In this document: positions 23,793 to 32,632 of the stretch, in pieces
Position numbering within the stretch: position 1 is the stretch's first letter
Layout: the number at the start of each line of letters is the position of its first letter
Source of the DNA: Knoellia sp. p5-6-4
GTDB lineage: Bacteria > Actinomycetota > Actinomycetes > Actinomycetales > Dermatophilaceae
Length of the DNA stretch: 64,000 nucleotides
Direction of reading: 5' to 3'
Assembly (NCBI RefSeq): GCF_029222705.1
Contig: NZ_JARGZF010000001.1
Span: forward strand, 926,437 to 990,436
The notes under the pieces: model-generated
Told to the model about the DNA's origin: nothing
Seen by the model: only the letters and a program-made list of their open reading frames with translations
The model's database searches: none
Program-made: the position numbers and the translations under genes

Positions 23793-26700
23793 AGCGTCTT
23801 CCCCTCGGGCTGGGCAGGGCAGCTGGACCTCACGGCGCACTGCTCGCACCACGTGCCGACCGTGGCGGTGAACGTCGCGCCGGCCATGCCGTCGGCGGTC
23901 TCGGCGATGAGCCGCTGCGCCCAGTCGGGGTCGTCGTGCGTGTGCAGCGGCCGCTGCTCCTGCAGGGTGATGTCGCGCCTGTTGGCGCCCTTGCCGATCT
24001 GGAGGAGCGCGGCTCCACCGGAGGTGGTGCCGTGCTCGCCGAACGCGCCGGCGTCGACGGCCACCTGGTAGGCGCCGAGCTGGGGGTGGGTGGGCAGGTC
24101 GTCCTCGCGAGGCTTCGACGACCCTGTCTTGTAGTCGATGACGCGCAGCGAGCCGTCGGGCAGGCGCTCGAGCCGGTCGACCCGACCGCTCACGACCGCC
24201 CGGCCGAGGGTGACCTTCATCTCGAGCTCGGCGCCGAGCCGCTGCCAGCCCTCGCGCTCGGCCCGCTCGAAGTAGCGCGCCAGCCAGCCGACCATCGCGT
24301 GCGCCTCGGTGCGCTTGCGGTCCGAGGCCCAACCGGCCGGCATCCCGAGGCGCCCCCACCGGGCGTCGACCTCATCCCGCAGCGTGGCGGCGTCGACGTC
24401 ACCGAGCTCGGCGGCGATGTCGTGGACGAGGGTGCCGATACTCGCGGCCCCGACCGACGGCCCGTCGCCCCCACAGGCGCTGAACAGCCAGCGCAGCCCG
24501 CACTGGCCGAACGACTCGACCTTCGAGGGCGAGATCCGCACGGGCTCGTCGGCACCGCGCAACGGCCGGTCGTCGCTGAGGTCGCGCAGGGCCCACCAGC
24601 CCGACGGGTCGGCGCCGGGGACGCCCTCGGCCGCCAGCCGTGCCAGTGCCCCGACCGCCACGGCCCGCTTGTCCTCCTCGTCGTCGACCAGCTCGCGCCG
24701 CAGCTGGGCCACGAGGGTCGGCAGGGTCATGGCCCGGCGCACCTCGGTGAACGGCCGCTGGCCGTCGCTCTCGTCGGGCAGGGGGTCGACGATGTCGAGG
24801 TAGACCGACGGCTGCTCGTCGTCGCTGCGCACCGCGGTCACCAGCACGCGCTCCCTGGCCCGCGTGAGGGCCACGAGGAACAGCCGGGTCTCGTCGTAGC
24901 GCACGGCCGCCTGGGCGCCGCGGAACGACCCGCTGCGCCCGGTGACCACGTCGACGAGCTGCTCCGAGCCGAGGAGGGAGCCGCGCAGCCGCAGGTCGGG
25001 CCACACGCCCTCCTGCACACCGGCGACGACGACGAAGCGCCACTCCCGCCCGGCCGCGGCCTGGGGGGTGATCAGCGTGACGCTCTCGCCCACCGGCGAA
25101 CGCGCGACGAGGGTGTCGCCGGGGATGTCCTGGCTCTGGACGTGGGTGAGGAACTCCTCCGGGCCGGCCTGCGGCAGCCGGTCGGCGAACTTCGCCGCGG
25201 CGTCGAACAGCCCCAGCACGGCGTCGAGGTCGCGGTCGGCGCGCTGGGCGCCCGGGCCCCACCCGAGGGCGGTGTCCTGCCACGCGCTCGCCAGCCCGGT
25301 GGCCGACCACATGGCCCAGAGCACCGACTCGGCGCTCACGCCGGTCTCCCACCGCACGACGCCCCCGTCGTCGCGCACCCGGGCTGCCTCGACACCGGCG
25401 GCGATGGTGCGGGCCACCCGTCGGGCGGGGAACGCCTCGGCGCCGAGGGTCGCCAGCCGGTCGGGGTGCACGAGCGCCTCGGCGAGCAGCTCGTCGCTGG
25501 TGCGGCCGCCACCCCCGGCGAGCTCCTCGCGTCGCAGGGCACGGCGCAGGCGCCGCAGCGCCACCGCGTCGGCACCGCCGATCGGCGACAACAGGGTGTC
25601 GACGGCCACCTGCGGGTCCACGCCCGCCACCTGCCCCCGCGCGAGGTCGAGCACCACCCGCAGGAGCGCGAGGAGGGGCCGCACCGCCACCTCGTCGCGC
25701 ACCGGCAGGTCGGTGGCCGAGCCCGCGACGGGCACGCCGGCAGCCATGAGCACCCGGCGCAGGGTCGCGGTGCGCCCCTGCCCGCGGACGATGACAGCCA
25801 TGTCCGACCACGGCATACCGCCGCGCAGGTGCGCCTCGCGCAGCTCGGCCGCCACCATCGTCGCCTCCTGCGAGACCGCGCGCAGCAGGTGCACGTCGAC
25901 GCGCCCGCCGGCCGACTTCGGGGCCGCCTCGCGCTGCAACCCGCCTCCGAGCGCCCCGATCTTGGGGGTGACCGCCGCTGCCGCCCGGGCCACCGCGGCA
26001 GGCAGCCGGTATGCCGTGGGCAGCACGACCGTCGGCCCCTCACCCAGGGCGGTCCACCCGGACGCCAGGTGGCGGGGGTCCGCTCCGCGGAAGGTCTGCA
26101 CCGCGCTGTCGGGGTCGCCGAGCAGCACGACGTCGGTGGCCGGGCCGACCACGACCTGCAGCAGCCTGGCCGCCGCGGCGGTCATCTCCTGGGCGTCGTC
26201 GACCACCACGAGGCGCACCGAGGAGCGGATGCGGTCGAGGGCGTCGGGGTCGTCCTCGAGCAGGTCGGCCGCAGCGCCCAGGATCCACGCGGGGTCGTAG
26301 GCGCCCGGCGCCGACAGGGCAGTCACCTCGTCGTACTCGGCCAGCACCTGGGCTGCGGCCACCCACTCGTCGCGCCCGTGCGCGCGTCCCAGCGCGGCGA
26401 GGTCCGACGCCTCGAGTCCGTGCTCGACCGCGCGCATGAGCAGGTCGCGCAGCTCGGCGCGGAACCCGCGCGTGGCCAGGGCCTCGTGCACGCGCTCGGG
26501 CCAGTCGGGCGCGGGGCTGTCGCCGCGACGGTGCCCCTCGAGCAGGTCGCGGAGGATGACGTCCTGCTCCGGGCCGCTCAGCAGCCGCGGCGCCGGGTCG
26601 CCGCGCAGAGCGGCGGCCTGGCGCAGGATCCCGAACCCGAACGACTGGTGGGTGCGGGCCAGGGGCTCGGTCGAAGTCCGGGCCAGCCGGGCGGTGACGC

Positions 26701-26938
26701 GCTCACGCAGCCCCGCCGCGGCCAGCCGCGAGGAGGTGAGCAGCAGGCACTGGTCGGGCTCGACCCCGCCTGTCGTCACCCGGTGGACGACGACCTCCAC
26801 CGCCACGGTGCTCTTGCCCGTGCCCGGCCCACCGAGCACCCTCAGCACCGGTCCCCGGTGCTCGACGGCAGCCCGCTGTTGCGCGTCGAGCCGCGGGGCG
26901 TCCACGGCCAGGCCCGGAGATCGGCGCAGGGTCAGCAC
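23789..26938 (-). CDS. adnA: AdnA subunit of the AdnAB helicase-nuclease
   Basis: A 1049-residue partner of AdnB. Walker A LGGPGTGKST is at residues 35-44, but motif II reads VVDDAQEM rather than DEFQD, fitting a motor that contributes little ATP hydrolysis. The C-terminal RecB-like nuclease has SGRVDRLER and VIDYKTG; cysteines in GQCGLRW and in WCEQCAVRSSC resemble the AddB-type 4Fe-4S arrangement. Start GTG 26938; a GAATCT box lies 5 nt upstream. The adnA-adnB order and 4-nt overlap ensure equal production. Corresponds to Rv3202c. Confidence 0.93.
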   Translation of the reverse strand: MLTLRRSPGLAVDAPRLDAQQRAAVEHRGPVLRVLGGPGTGKSTVAVEVVVHRVTTGGVEPDQCLLLTSSRLAAAGLRERVTARLARTSTEPLARTHQSFGFGILRQAAALRGDPAPRLLSGPEQDVILRDLLEGHRRGDSPAPDWPERVHEALATRGFRAELRDLLMRAVEHGLEASDLAALGRAHGRDEWVAAAQVLAEYDEVTALSAPGAYDPAWILGAAADLLEDDPDALDRIRSSVRLVVVDDAQEMTAAAARLLQVVVGPATDVVLLGDPDSAVQTFRGADPRHLASGWTALGEGPTVVLPTAYRLPAAVARAAAAVTPKIGALGGGLQREAAPKSAGGRVDVHLLRAVSQEATMVAAELREAHLRGGMPWSDMAVIVRGQGRTATLRRVLMAAGVPVAGSATDLPVRDEVAVRPLLALLRVVLDLARGQVAGVDPQVAVDTLLSPIGGADAVALRRLRRALRREELAGGGGRTSDELLAEALVHPDRLATLGAEAFPARRVARTIAAGVEAARVRDDGGVVRWETGVSAESVLWAMWSATGLASAWQDTALGWGPGAQRADRDLDAVLGLFDAAAKFADRLPQAGPEEFLTHVQSQDIPGDTLVARSPVGESVTLITPQAAAGREWRFVVVAGVQEGVWPDLRLRGSLLGSEQLVDVVTGRSGSFRGAQAAVRYDETRLFLVALTRARERVLVTAVRSDDEQPSVYLDIVDPLPDESDGQRPFTEVRRAMTLPTLVAQLRRELVDDEEDKRAVAVGALARLAAEGVPGADPSGWWALRDLSDDRPLRGADEPVRISPSKVESFGQCGLRWLFSACGGDGPSVGAASIGTLVHDIAAELGDVDAATLRDEVDARWGRLGMPAGWASDRKRTEAHAMVGWLARYFERAEREGWQRLGAELEMKVTLGRAVVSGRVDRLERLPDGSLRVIDYKTGSSKPREDDLPTHPQLGAYQVAVDAGAFGEHGTTSGGAALLQIGKGANRRDITLQEQRPLHTHDDPDWAQRLIAETADGMAGATFTATVGTWCEQCAVRSSCPAQPEGKTL

Positions 26939-26996
26939 GCCCCAGATTCCATCACCCGGGCCCGACAGCCCTGTGGCGGCACCCCGGCTTCGCCGG

Positions 26997-27341
26997 TCAC
27001 CCCTTGCGCGGCGGCCCCGCCCAGCGTGCCCTGGCCAGGTCGACCCGGCGGCCGTCGACCTGCCCCCTGACCAGAGGAGTGCCCTCCTCGCGGTAGTGGG
27101 CCAGGGCCTCGTCCTCGAGGCCCTGCGGGAAGTGTCCGCCGGCCCGGATCACCCGCCACCACGGCACGTCGGACCCGTAGCGCGCCATGACCGTGCCGAC
27201 CCCGCGGGCTCCGCCACGGCCGAGCAGCTCGGCGATGTCGCCGTACGTCATCACCATGCCCTCGGGGATCTGGTCGACGACGTCGAGCACGTCGTCGGCG
27301 AACTCGCTCGGCGGGCCGAAGTCACGGGCCGTGGTCACCAT
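26997..27341 (-). CDS. alkyltransferase-like (Atl/MGMT-fold) DNA-binding protein
   Basis: A 114-residue protein with the MGMT DNA-binding domain: PEGMVMTYGDIAELLG and GTVMARYGSDVPWWRVIRAGG. The reactive PCHRV cysteine of true methyltransferases is replaced by tryptophan (PWWRV), so it can recognise O6-alkylguanine and flag it for excision repair but not repair it itself (known of Atl proteins). Start ATG 27341, 13 bases after the moeZ stop. Lying between moeZ and adnA it matches the Rv3204 position. No separate promoter seen. Confidence 0.9.
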   Translation of the reverse strand: MVTTARDFGPPSEFADDVLDVVDQIPEGMVMTYGDIAELLGRGGARGVGTVMARYGSDVPWWRVIRAGGHFPQGLEDEALAHYREEGTPLVRGQVDGRRVDLARARWAGPPRKG

Positions 27342-27354
27342 CCGTCGACCGCCG

Positions 27355-28572
27355 TCAGTACGCCGGCAGGCTCGGGTCGACGTCGCGCACCCACGCGAGC
27401 ACCCCACCGGTGAGGTTGTGCACGTCGGTGCGCCCCGCGCCGGCCAGCAGGCCCGCCGCCTCGGCCGAGCGCACCCCCGACTTGCACATGACGACGACCG
27501 GTATGCCATCGGGCAGCTTCTCGAGCGCCGTTCCCGCGCGGAACTCCTCGAGGTGGATGGCGCGCGCGCCCGGCACCGACACGACCTCGAGCTCACCCTC
27601 GTCGCGGACGTCGACCAGCTCGAAGGCCCGCTCCCCCCGCTCTCGCGCGCCCAACATCTGCGCCAGCTCGCGCGCCGAGACCTCACCGAATACGCCGGCC
27701 GCCTCCTGCGGCACACCCGCGGACTCGCCACCCGGCACACCGCCTGTGACCCCGCAGAAGGCCTCGTAGTCGTCGAGCTCGGTGATGGTGGGGTGGTCGC
27801 CGCACAGGGGGCAGTCGGGGTTGCGAGCGACGCGCAGGGTGTCCCACGACTGGCGCAGCGAGTCGTGCACGAGCAGGCGTCCGACGAGCGGATCGCCCTG
27901 TCCGACAATGAGCTTGATGGTCTCGGCGACCTGCACCGACCCGATCGCGGCGCACAGCACGCCGAGCACGCCACCGGTGGCGCACGACGGCACCGAGCCG
28001 GGCGGCGGCGGGTCGGTGAACACGCACCGGTAGCAGGGGCCGTGTCCGGCGAACCAGACGCTGACCTGGCCGTCGAACCGGTAGATCGACCCCCACACGT
28101 GGGGCTTGCCGAGCAGCGCGCAGGCGTCGTTGAGCAGGTAGCGGGTCGGGAAGTTGTCGGTGCCGTCGAGCACCACGTCGTAGCCCGCGATGACGTCGAG
28201 GGCGTTGGTCGAGTCCAGCCGCAGGTCGTGGCGCACCACGCGCACGAGCGGGTTCACCCGGCCGACCGCCTCGGCCGCCGACTCGGTCTTGGGCCGGCCG
28301 ACGTCGGGCGTGCCGTGGACGACCTGGCGCTGGAGGTTGGAGGCGTCGACCACGTCGTCGTCGACCACCCCGATCGTGCCGACCCCGGCGGCCGCGAGGT
28401 AGAGCAGGGCGGGCGAGCCAAGGCCACCAGCACCGACGACGAGGACCCGGGCGTTCTTCAGCCTCCGCTGGCCCTCCAGCCCGATGTCGGGCAGCAGGAT
28501 GTGGCGTGCGTAGCGGGCCCGCTCCTCGCTGGTGAGGTCGGGCGCTGGGGCGACCAGCGGCGGGATGGCCAT
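27355..28572 (-). CDS. moeZ: adenylyltransferase/sulfurtransferase MoeZ
   Basis: A 405-residue fusion of a MoeB/ThiF E1-like domain (GAGGLGSPALLYLAAAGVG near residue 50; ATP arginine and aspartate region DGTDNFPTRY) with a C-terminal rhodanese domain whose persulfide cysteine is Cys363 in MCKSGVRSA. Zinc cysteines are visible in CYRC and CPLC. MoeZ activates and thiocarboxylates ubiquitin-like sulfur carriers such as MoaD and CysO. Start ATG 28572 lies 7 nt after TAACCT. Divergent from the TetR gene, as Rv3206c is from Rv3208. Confidence 0.95.
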   Translation of the reverse strand: MAIPPLVAPAPDLTSEERARYARHILLPDIGLEGQRRLKNARVLVVGAGGLGSPALLYLAAAGVGTIGVVDDDVVDASNLQRQVVHGTPDVGRPKTESAAEAVGRVNPLVRVVRHDLRLDSTNALDVIAGYDVVLDGTDNFPTRYLLNDACALLGKPHVWGSIYRFDGQVSVWFAGHGPCYRCVFTDPPPPGSVPSCATGGVLGVLCAAIGSVQVAETIKLIVGQGDPLVGRLLVHDSLRQSWDTLRVARNPDCPLCGDHPTITELDDYEAFCGVTGGVPGGESAGVPQEAAGVFGEVSARELAQMLGARERGERAFELVDVRDEGELEVVSVPGARAIHLEEFRAGTALEKLPDGIPVVVMCKSGVRSAEAAGLLAGAGRTDVHNLTGGVLAWVRDVDPSLPAY

Positions 28573-28636
28573 GTGACCGAGGTTACCCACCCGTACCATG
28601 GGGCACACGCCCGAGGAGAGCATGAGAGAGGACACC

Positions 28637-29293
28637 ATGTCGATCAGCGCAGACTCGCGACCCGACGCGTCGCGGGGCCAGCGGCTGCCCCGCTCCGCCC
28701 GCCGCGCCCAGCTCCTCGAGGCCGCCCAGGCCGCGTTCGTCGAGAACGGCTACCACGCCGCCGCCATGGACGACATCGCCGAGCGCGCCGGCGTGTCCAA
28801 ACCCGTTCTCTACCAGCACTTCCCGGGCAAGCTCGAGCTCTACCTCGCCCTGCTCGACAGCCACACCGACATCCTCGAGGGGCTGGTGCGCGAGGCGCTG
28901 GCGTCGACCACCGACAACAAGGAGCGGGTCTACGCGGCCATCGCGGCCTACTTCGACTTCGTCTCCCGGGACGGCGCCGCCTTCCGCCTCATCTTCGAGT
29001 CCGACCTCACCAACGAGTCGGCGGTGCGCCACCGGCTCGACGCCATCGGCCTGGTCTGCGCCGACGCGGTGGCCGAGGTCATCGCCGAGGACACCGACCT
29101 GCCCGACGCCGAGGCGTCCCTGCTCGGCATGGCCCTCACCGGACTGGCCCAGGTGAGCGCCCGGCACTGGCTCGCACAGGGCCCCGCCATCCCCCAGGAC
29201 GAGGCCGCCCGTCTCGTCGGCACCCTGGCCTGGCGCGGGCTCGGCTACTTCCCGAAGGTGTCGGGGGAAGGAACACCGCACCAGGCTGGTTAG
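28637..29293 (+). CDS. TetR/AcrR family transcriptional regulator
   Basis: A 218-residue TetR protein. The helix-turn-helix is at about residues 20-65 (ARRAQLLEAAQAAF ... ISKPVLYQHF-like stretch), closely similar to Rv3208 of M. tuberculosis, whose ligand is not established. The C-terminal ligand domain is about 140 residues. Start ATG 28637 has GAGAGGA upstream; ATG 28622 is an alternative. A GCCTGT-N6-ACAGGC inverted repeat overlaps its stop codon and lies before DUF3107, a possible operator. Role unknown. Confidence 0.92.
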   Translation: MSISADSRPDASRGQRLPRSARRAQLLEAAQAAFVENGYHAAAMDDIAERAGVSKPVLYQHFPGKLELYLALLDSHTDILEGLVREALASTTDNKERVYAAIAAYFDFVSRDGAAFRLIFESDLTNESAVRHRLDAIGLVCADAVAEVIAEDTDLPDAEASLLGMALTGLAQVSARHWLAQGPAIPQDEAARLVGTLAWRGLGYFPKVSGEGTPHQAG

Positions 29294-29310
29294 CCTGTGG
29301 GCAGACAGGC
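29293..29310. promoter_or_regulatory. inverted repeat GCCTGT-N6-ACAGGC before DUF3107 gene
   Basis: Perfect 6-bp arms (29293-29298, 29305-29310) overlapping a TAGCCT box (29291-29296) between the TetR gene and the DUF3107 gene. It could be an operator for the adjacent TetR protein; no second copy was noticed. Confidence 0.35.
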
Positions 29311-29358
29311 GCACGACAGGTATGCCGTGAGCCACCGCTTCGAAGAAAGGCCACTGAC

Positions 29359-29583
29359 GTGGAGGTCAAGATCGGCGTGCAGAACGTCGCGCGCGAGATC
29401 ACGTTCGAAACCGACACCAGCTCGCAGGAGGTCGCCAAGGCCGTGGCCGAGGCGATCGAGAAGGGCACCCTGCTCACCCTGACCGACGACAAGGGCCGCC
29501 AGCTCATCGTTCCCGGTGCTGCGCTGGGCTACGTCTCCCTCGGGGAGAGCGAGCGCCGCGGGGTCGGGTTCGGCACCCTCTGA
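29359..29583 (+). CDS. DUF3107 family protein (TB9.4-like)
   Basis: A 74-residue protein, MEVKIGVQNVAREITFET..., matching the small actinobacterial DUF3107 family (M. tuberculosis TB9.4, Rv3208A), which is found directly after the same TetR gene. No catalytic motif; probably a small beta-rich protein. Start GTG 29359 has GAAAGG upstream. The 65-base gap to the TetR gene holds an inverted repeat and a copy of the GTATGCCG word (29320). Function unknown. Confidence 0.92.
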   Translation: MEVKIGVQNVAREITFETDTSSQEVAKAVAEAIEKGTLLTLTDDKGRQLIVPGAALGYVSLGESERRGVGFGTL

Positions 29584-29787
29584 GCGCATCCCGGGTGGCC
29601 GGTCCTTTCATTCGGCGCGGAACCTCCAGCCTCGAGTGGAACGGCCGGCCACTGCCGTCTTCACGCGCCCTCGGCAGCGCCCTGACCTTCGCCTTCGAAA
29701 TGCGCTTTCCGGGCACCCGTGGTCCAGTTGTCGTGAGCCGGGTAACCGGCCCCGACAGCGCGGCAACACCGCGCAGAAGGAGCTGAC

Positions 29788-30057
29788 ATGGAAATCATCG
29801 GTGTCATCATCGCCGGCATCGTCATTGGCGCACTCGCTCGTGTCGTCATGCCTGGCCGACAGAACATCAGCGCACTCATCACCGTGGTCCTCGGCGTCCT
29901 CGGCGTGCTCATCGGCTGGTACCTCGCGGCGGCGCTCGGAGTCGAGTCCACCAGTGGGATCGACTGGATCCGCTGGATCATCAGCATCATCGTTGCCGCC
30001 GCGCTCATCGCCGGCTACATCGCGGTGACAGGTCGCAGGAACACCCACCACGTCTGA
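29788..30057 (+). CDS. GlsB/YeaQ/YmgE family membrane protein
   Basis: An 89-residue protein with three hydrophobic segments (about residues 3-20, 30-52 and 65-82) and the short loop RVVMPGRQN typical of the transglycosylase-associated YeaQ/YmgE family, linked to general or envelope stress. Start ATG 29788 has AAGGAG 7 nt upstream. The 204-base gap before it (29584-29787) shows no ORF; a GGGTAA at 29740 could be part of a sigma-B-like promoter but no matching -35 is convincing. A strong terminator follows. Confidence 0.9.
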   Translation: MEIIGVIIAGIVIGALARVVMPGRQNISALITVVLGVLGVLIGWYLAAALGVESTSGIDWIRWIISIIVAAALIAGYIAVTGRRNTHHV

Positions 30058-30072
30058 GCGCCACAGGCGCAC

Positions 30073-30104
30073 CGAAGGCCCCGTCCAGCCGGACGGGGCC
30101 TTCG
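30073..30104 (+). terminator. hairpin terminator after YeaQ-like gene
   Basis: CGAAGGCCCCGTCC (30073-30086) pairs perfectly with GGACGGGGCCTTCG (30091-30104) around a 4-base loop. It can also serve the convergent ferritin-like gene (stop at 30132). Confidence 0.85.
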
Positions 30105-30131
30105 TCGTACCCAGGGGGCGAGGTCGTTGGT

Positions 30132-30860
30132 CTAGGCGGCGAGGCCGAGGCGCCCCATCCGCCGGGTGTGCTCGTCGGTCAGGCGGGCGAACATGCGCCC
30201 GAGCTCGGCGAGGTCGGCACTCGGCCGGTGCTGGGCGCCGACGCCGCCGACGAGCAGCGAGGACAGCGCGTCGCGTTCCACGGCGACCTGCTGGGCCTGC
30301 GAGAGCGCCTCACCCACGAGCCGACGTCCCCACAGCGCGAGACGGCCGGCGACGCGCTCGTCGGCCTTGATGGCCTCGCGCACGACCTTGACGACGAACT
30401 CGGCCTGGCCGACGTCCTGCATGACGTCGTGCACCAGCGCGGCCGTCGACGGGTCGACGTAGGCGGAGATCTCGCGGTAGAAGTCGGTGGCGATGCCGTC
30501 GCCGACGTAGGCCTTCACCAGGCCCTCGAGCCAGGTGCTCGGGCGGGTGCGCTCGTGGAAGGCGTCGATGGCGGCGATGAACGGGGCCATCGCGGCCTGC
30601 GGGTCGGCGCCCATCTCCTCGAGCCGCTTCACGAGGAACTCGTAGTGACGGAACTCGGCGACGGCCAGGCTCGCCACCGCCGCCCTCAGCGGCTGGCTCG
30701 GCGCGAGGTCGGAGTCGCCCGCGAGGCGGGTGAACGCGGTCAGCTCGCCATAGGCGAGGACTCCGAGCAGGTCCACCACGGCCTCGCGGTACTGCGGGTC
30801 GGCCAGCCAGTCCGTGGCCGCGACGACGGGGGGCTCAGGGGTGCTCTCCTCCGGGCTCAT
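30132..30860 (-). CDS. ferritin-like fold protein (Rv3210c-like)
   Basis: A 242-residue mostly helical protein. Helices carry E and H residues in ferritin-like spacing (GELTAFTRL near residue 38, AEFRHYEFLVKRLEEMG near residue 71, YREISAY, and QAEFVVKVVRE), consistent with a four-helix bundle that may bind a di-iron centre. The family sits next to a DEAD-box helicase in M. tuberculosis too (Rv3210c/Rv3211); some relatives resemble the tRNA hydroxylase MiaE, but a tRNA role is inference. Start ATG 30860 lies 7 nt after TAGGGT. Divergent from the helicase. Confidence 0.88.
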   Translation of the reverse strand: MSPEESTPEPPVVAATDWLADPQYREAVVDLLGVLAYGELTAFTRLAGDSDLAPSQPLRAAVASLAVAEFRHYEFLVKRLEEMGADPQAAMAPFIAAIDAFHERTRPSTWLEGLVKAYVGDGIATDFYREISAYVDPSTAALVHDVMQDVGQAEFVVKVVREAIKADERVAGRLALWGRRLVGEALSQAQQVAVERDALSSLLVGGVGAQHRPSADLAELGRMFARLTDEHTRRMGRLGLAA

Positions 30861-31053
30861 GGGGCACACCCTAGACGGCGGAGTCGGCCGCACCACGACT
30901 CTGCGGCTACACTCGAAGCGTTATCGGTGCCCGGTCGGCACGACTCACGCCCGCGGGAGGGTTCCTGCGGCCCCCACTTCGAAGACCTCCGATCGGCCCG
31001 CTGTGTGCGGACCTCCCCTGACGTGGGACGGTCCCCGATCGAGAGATACCCGA
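30861..31053 (+). promoter_or_regulatory. promoter region and long leader of the DEAD-box helicase gene
   Basis: This 193-base gap holds the leaderless promoter of the ferritin-like gene (TAGGGT, 30873-30868, leftward) and a candidate rightward -10 TACACT (30908-30913) without a clear -35. The helicase mRNA would then have a leader of roughly 135 bases, a common feature of cold-responsive DEAD-box genes. No riboswitch recognised. Confidence 0.45.
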
Positions 31054-32544
31054 GTGACTGACACCAACACGCCCACCTTTGCGGACTTCGACGTCCACCC
31101 CGACATCGTCGCCTCGCTGTCCGAGGCCGGCATCGTCCACCCCTTCCCCATCCAGGCGATGACCCTGCCGGTGGCCCTCGCCGGCCACGACATCATCGGC
31201 CAGGCCAAGACCGGCACCGGCAAGACCCTCGGGTTCGGGGTGCCGATGCTCGACCGCGTCGTCTCGCCGCGCGACCCGGAGTTCGACGGCCTCCCCGACG
31301 CCGGCAAGCCGCAGGCGCTGGCCGTGGCCCCCACCCGTGAGCTCGCCGTCCAGGTGGCCAAGGACCTCGAGCGCGCCGGGAAGCTGCGCGGCGTCCGGGT
31401 GCTCACCGTGTACGGCGGCCGCGCCTACGAGCCGCAGATCGAGGCCCTCCACAAGGGCGTCGAGGTCGTCGTCGGCACGCCCGGCCGCCTGATCGACCTC
31501 GCCAAGCAGGGCCACCTCGACCTCTCCCGCGCCAAGACCGTCGTGCTCGACGAGGCCGACGAGATGCTCGACCTCGGCTTCCTGCCCGACGTGGAGAAGC
31601 TGCTGGCCATGACGCCGGCCTCGCGCCAGACGATGCTCTTCTCGGCCACCATGCCGGGTGCTGTGGTGGCCCTGGCCCGCCGCTACATGACCCAGCCCAC
31701 CCACATCCGCGCCATGAGCGAGGAGGGCGACGACGGCCACACCGTCAAGGCCATCGAGCAGTTCGTCTACCGCGCCCACGCGATGGACAAGACCGAGATG
31801 CTCGCGCGCATCCTCCAGGCCAAGGACCGCGGCCTGACGATCATCTTCAGCCGCACCAAGCGCACCGCGGCGAAGGTCGCCGACGAACTCACCGACCGCG
31901 GGTTCGCCGCGGCCGCGATCCACGGCGACCTCGGCCAGGGAGCCCGCGAGCAGGCCCTGCGCGCGTTCCGCAACGGCAAGGTCGACGTCCTCGTCGCCAC
32001 CGACGTCGCCGCCCGCGGCATCGACGTCGAGAACGTCACGCACGTCATCAACTTCCAGTGCCCCGAGGACGAGAAGACCTACGTCCACCGCATCGGGCGC
32101 ACCGGACGCGCGGGCAACACCGGCATCGCCGTCACCTTCGTCGACTGGGACGACATCCCGCGCTGGGGCCTGATCAACAAGGCCCTCGACCTCGGCATCC
32201 CCGAGCCCGAGGAGACCTACTCCTCGTCCGACCACCTCTACTCCGAGCTCGACATCCCGCGCGAGGCGAAGGGCCGCCTGCCCAAGTCGGAGCAGAAGCG
32301 CGCCGGCCTCGAGGCCGAGGAGCTCGAGGACCTCGGTGAGACCGGCAAGGGCGCCGGCCGCAAGGGCCCCGGCCGCAGCGGCCAGGTCGGCACCGGTGGC
32401 CGTGGCGGCCGGCCGGGTGGCGCAGGACGCAGCAGCGAGCGACCCCAGCCCACCACCGGTGAGGGCGAGACCAAGCCGCGTCGCAGCCGCAACCGTCGTC
32501 GCACCCGCGGCGGCAAGCCCGCCGGCGAAGCGCAGCAGGGCTGA
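31054..32544 (+). CDS. DEAD-box ATP-dependent RNA helicase (RhlE-like)
   Basis: A 496-residue DEAD-box helicase. Motifs in order: Q motif with FPIQAMTLPVAL, Walker A AKTGTGKT (residues 51-58), PTRELA, VVGTPGRLIDL, DEAD (about residues 163-166), SAT, and in the second domain ATDVAARGIDV and HRIGRTGRAG. The C-terminal 80 residues are Gly/Arg/Lys-rich, an RNA-binding tail. Such helicases remodel rRNA and mRNA, especially in the cold. Start GTG 31054 (VTDTNTPTF) has GAGAG 8 nt upstream. Followed by a terminator whose arms contain two inverted GTATGCCG words. Confidence 0.95.
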   Translation: MTDTNTPTFADFDVHPDIVASLSEAGIVHPFPIQAMTLPVALAGHDIIGQAKTGTGKTLGFGVPMLDRVVSPRDPEFDGLPDAGKPQALAVAPTRELAVQVAKDLERAGKLRGVRVLTVYGGRAYEPQIEALHKGVEVVVGTPGRLIDLAKQGHLDLSRAKTVVLDEADEMLDLGFLPDVEKLLAMTPASRQTMLFSATMPGAVVALARRYMTQPTHIRAMSEEGDDGHTVKAIEQFVYRAHAMDKTEMLARILQAKDRGLTIIFSRTKRTAAKVADELTDRGFAAAAIHGDLGQGAREQALRAFRNGKVDVLVATDVAARGIDVENVTHVINFQCPEDEKTYVHRIGRTGRAGNTGIAVTFVDWDDIPRWGLINKALDLGIPEPEETYSSSDHLYSELDIPREAKGRLPKSEQKRAGLEAEELEDLGETGKGAGRKGPGRSGQVGTGGRGGRPGGAGRSSERPQPTTGEGETKPRRSRNRRRTRGGKPAGEAQQG

Positions 32545-32561
32545 CGCCCACCTCCCGCACG

Positions 32562-32604
32562 ACGTATGCCGTGTGGCCCCGACAGGGGGCCACACGGCAT
32601 ACGT
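32562..32604 (+). terminator. terminator of the DEAD-box gene built from two inverted GTATGCCG words
   Basis: ACGTATGCCGTGTGGCCCC (32562-32580) and its exact complement at 32586-32604 form a 19-bp perfect stem around GACAG. Each arm holds one copy of GTATGCCG (32564 and 32595, opposite orientations). No T-run. Confidence 0.85.
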
Positions 32605-32632
32605 GCCTCTCACCGGGATCGGGCCCCGTCAC

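Noticed and set aside
20694-27070. Very long open frames on the + strand across adnB and adnA (over 1000 codons each)
   Set aside because: They are antisense shadows typical of high-GC DNA: the opposite strand carries clear helicase and nuclease motifs, and the + frames are Arg/Gly/His-rich without domains.
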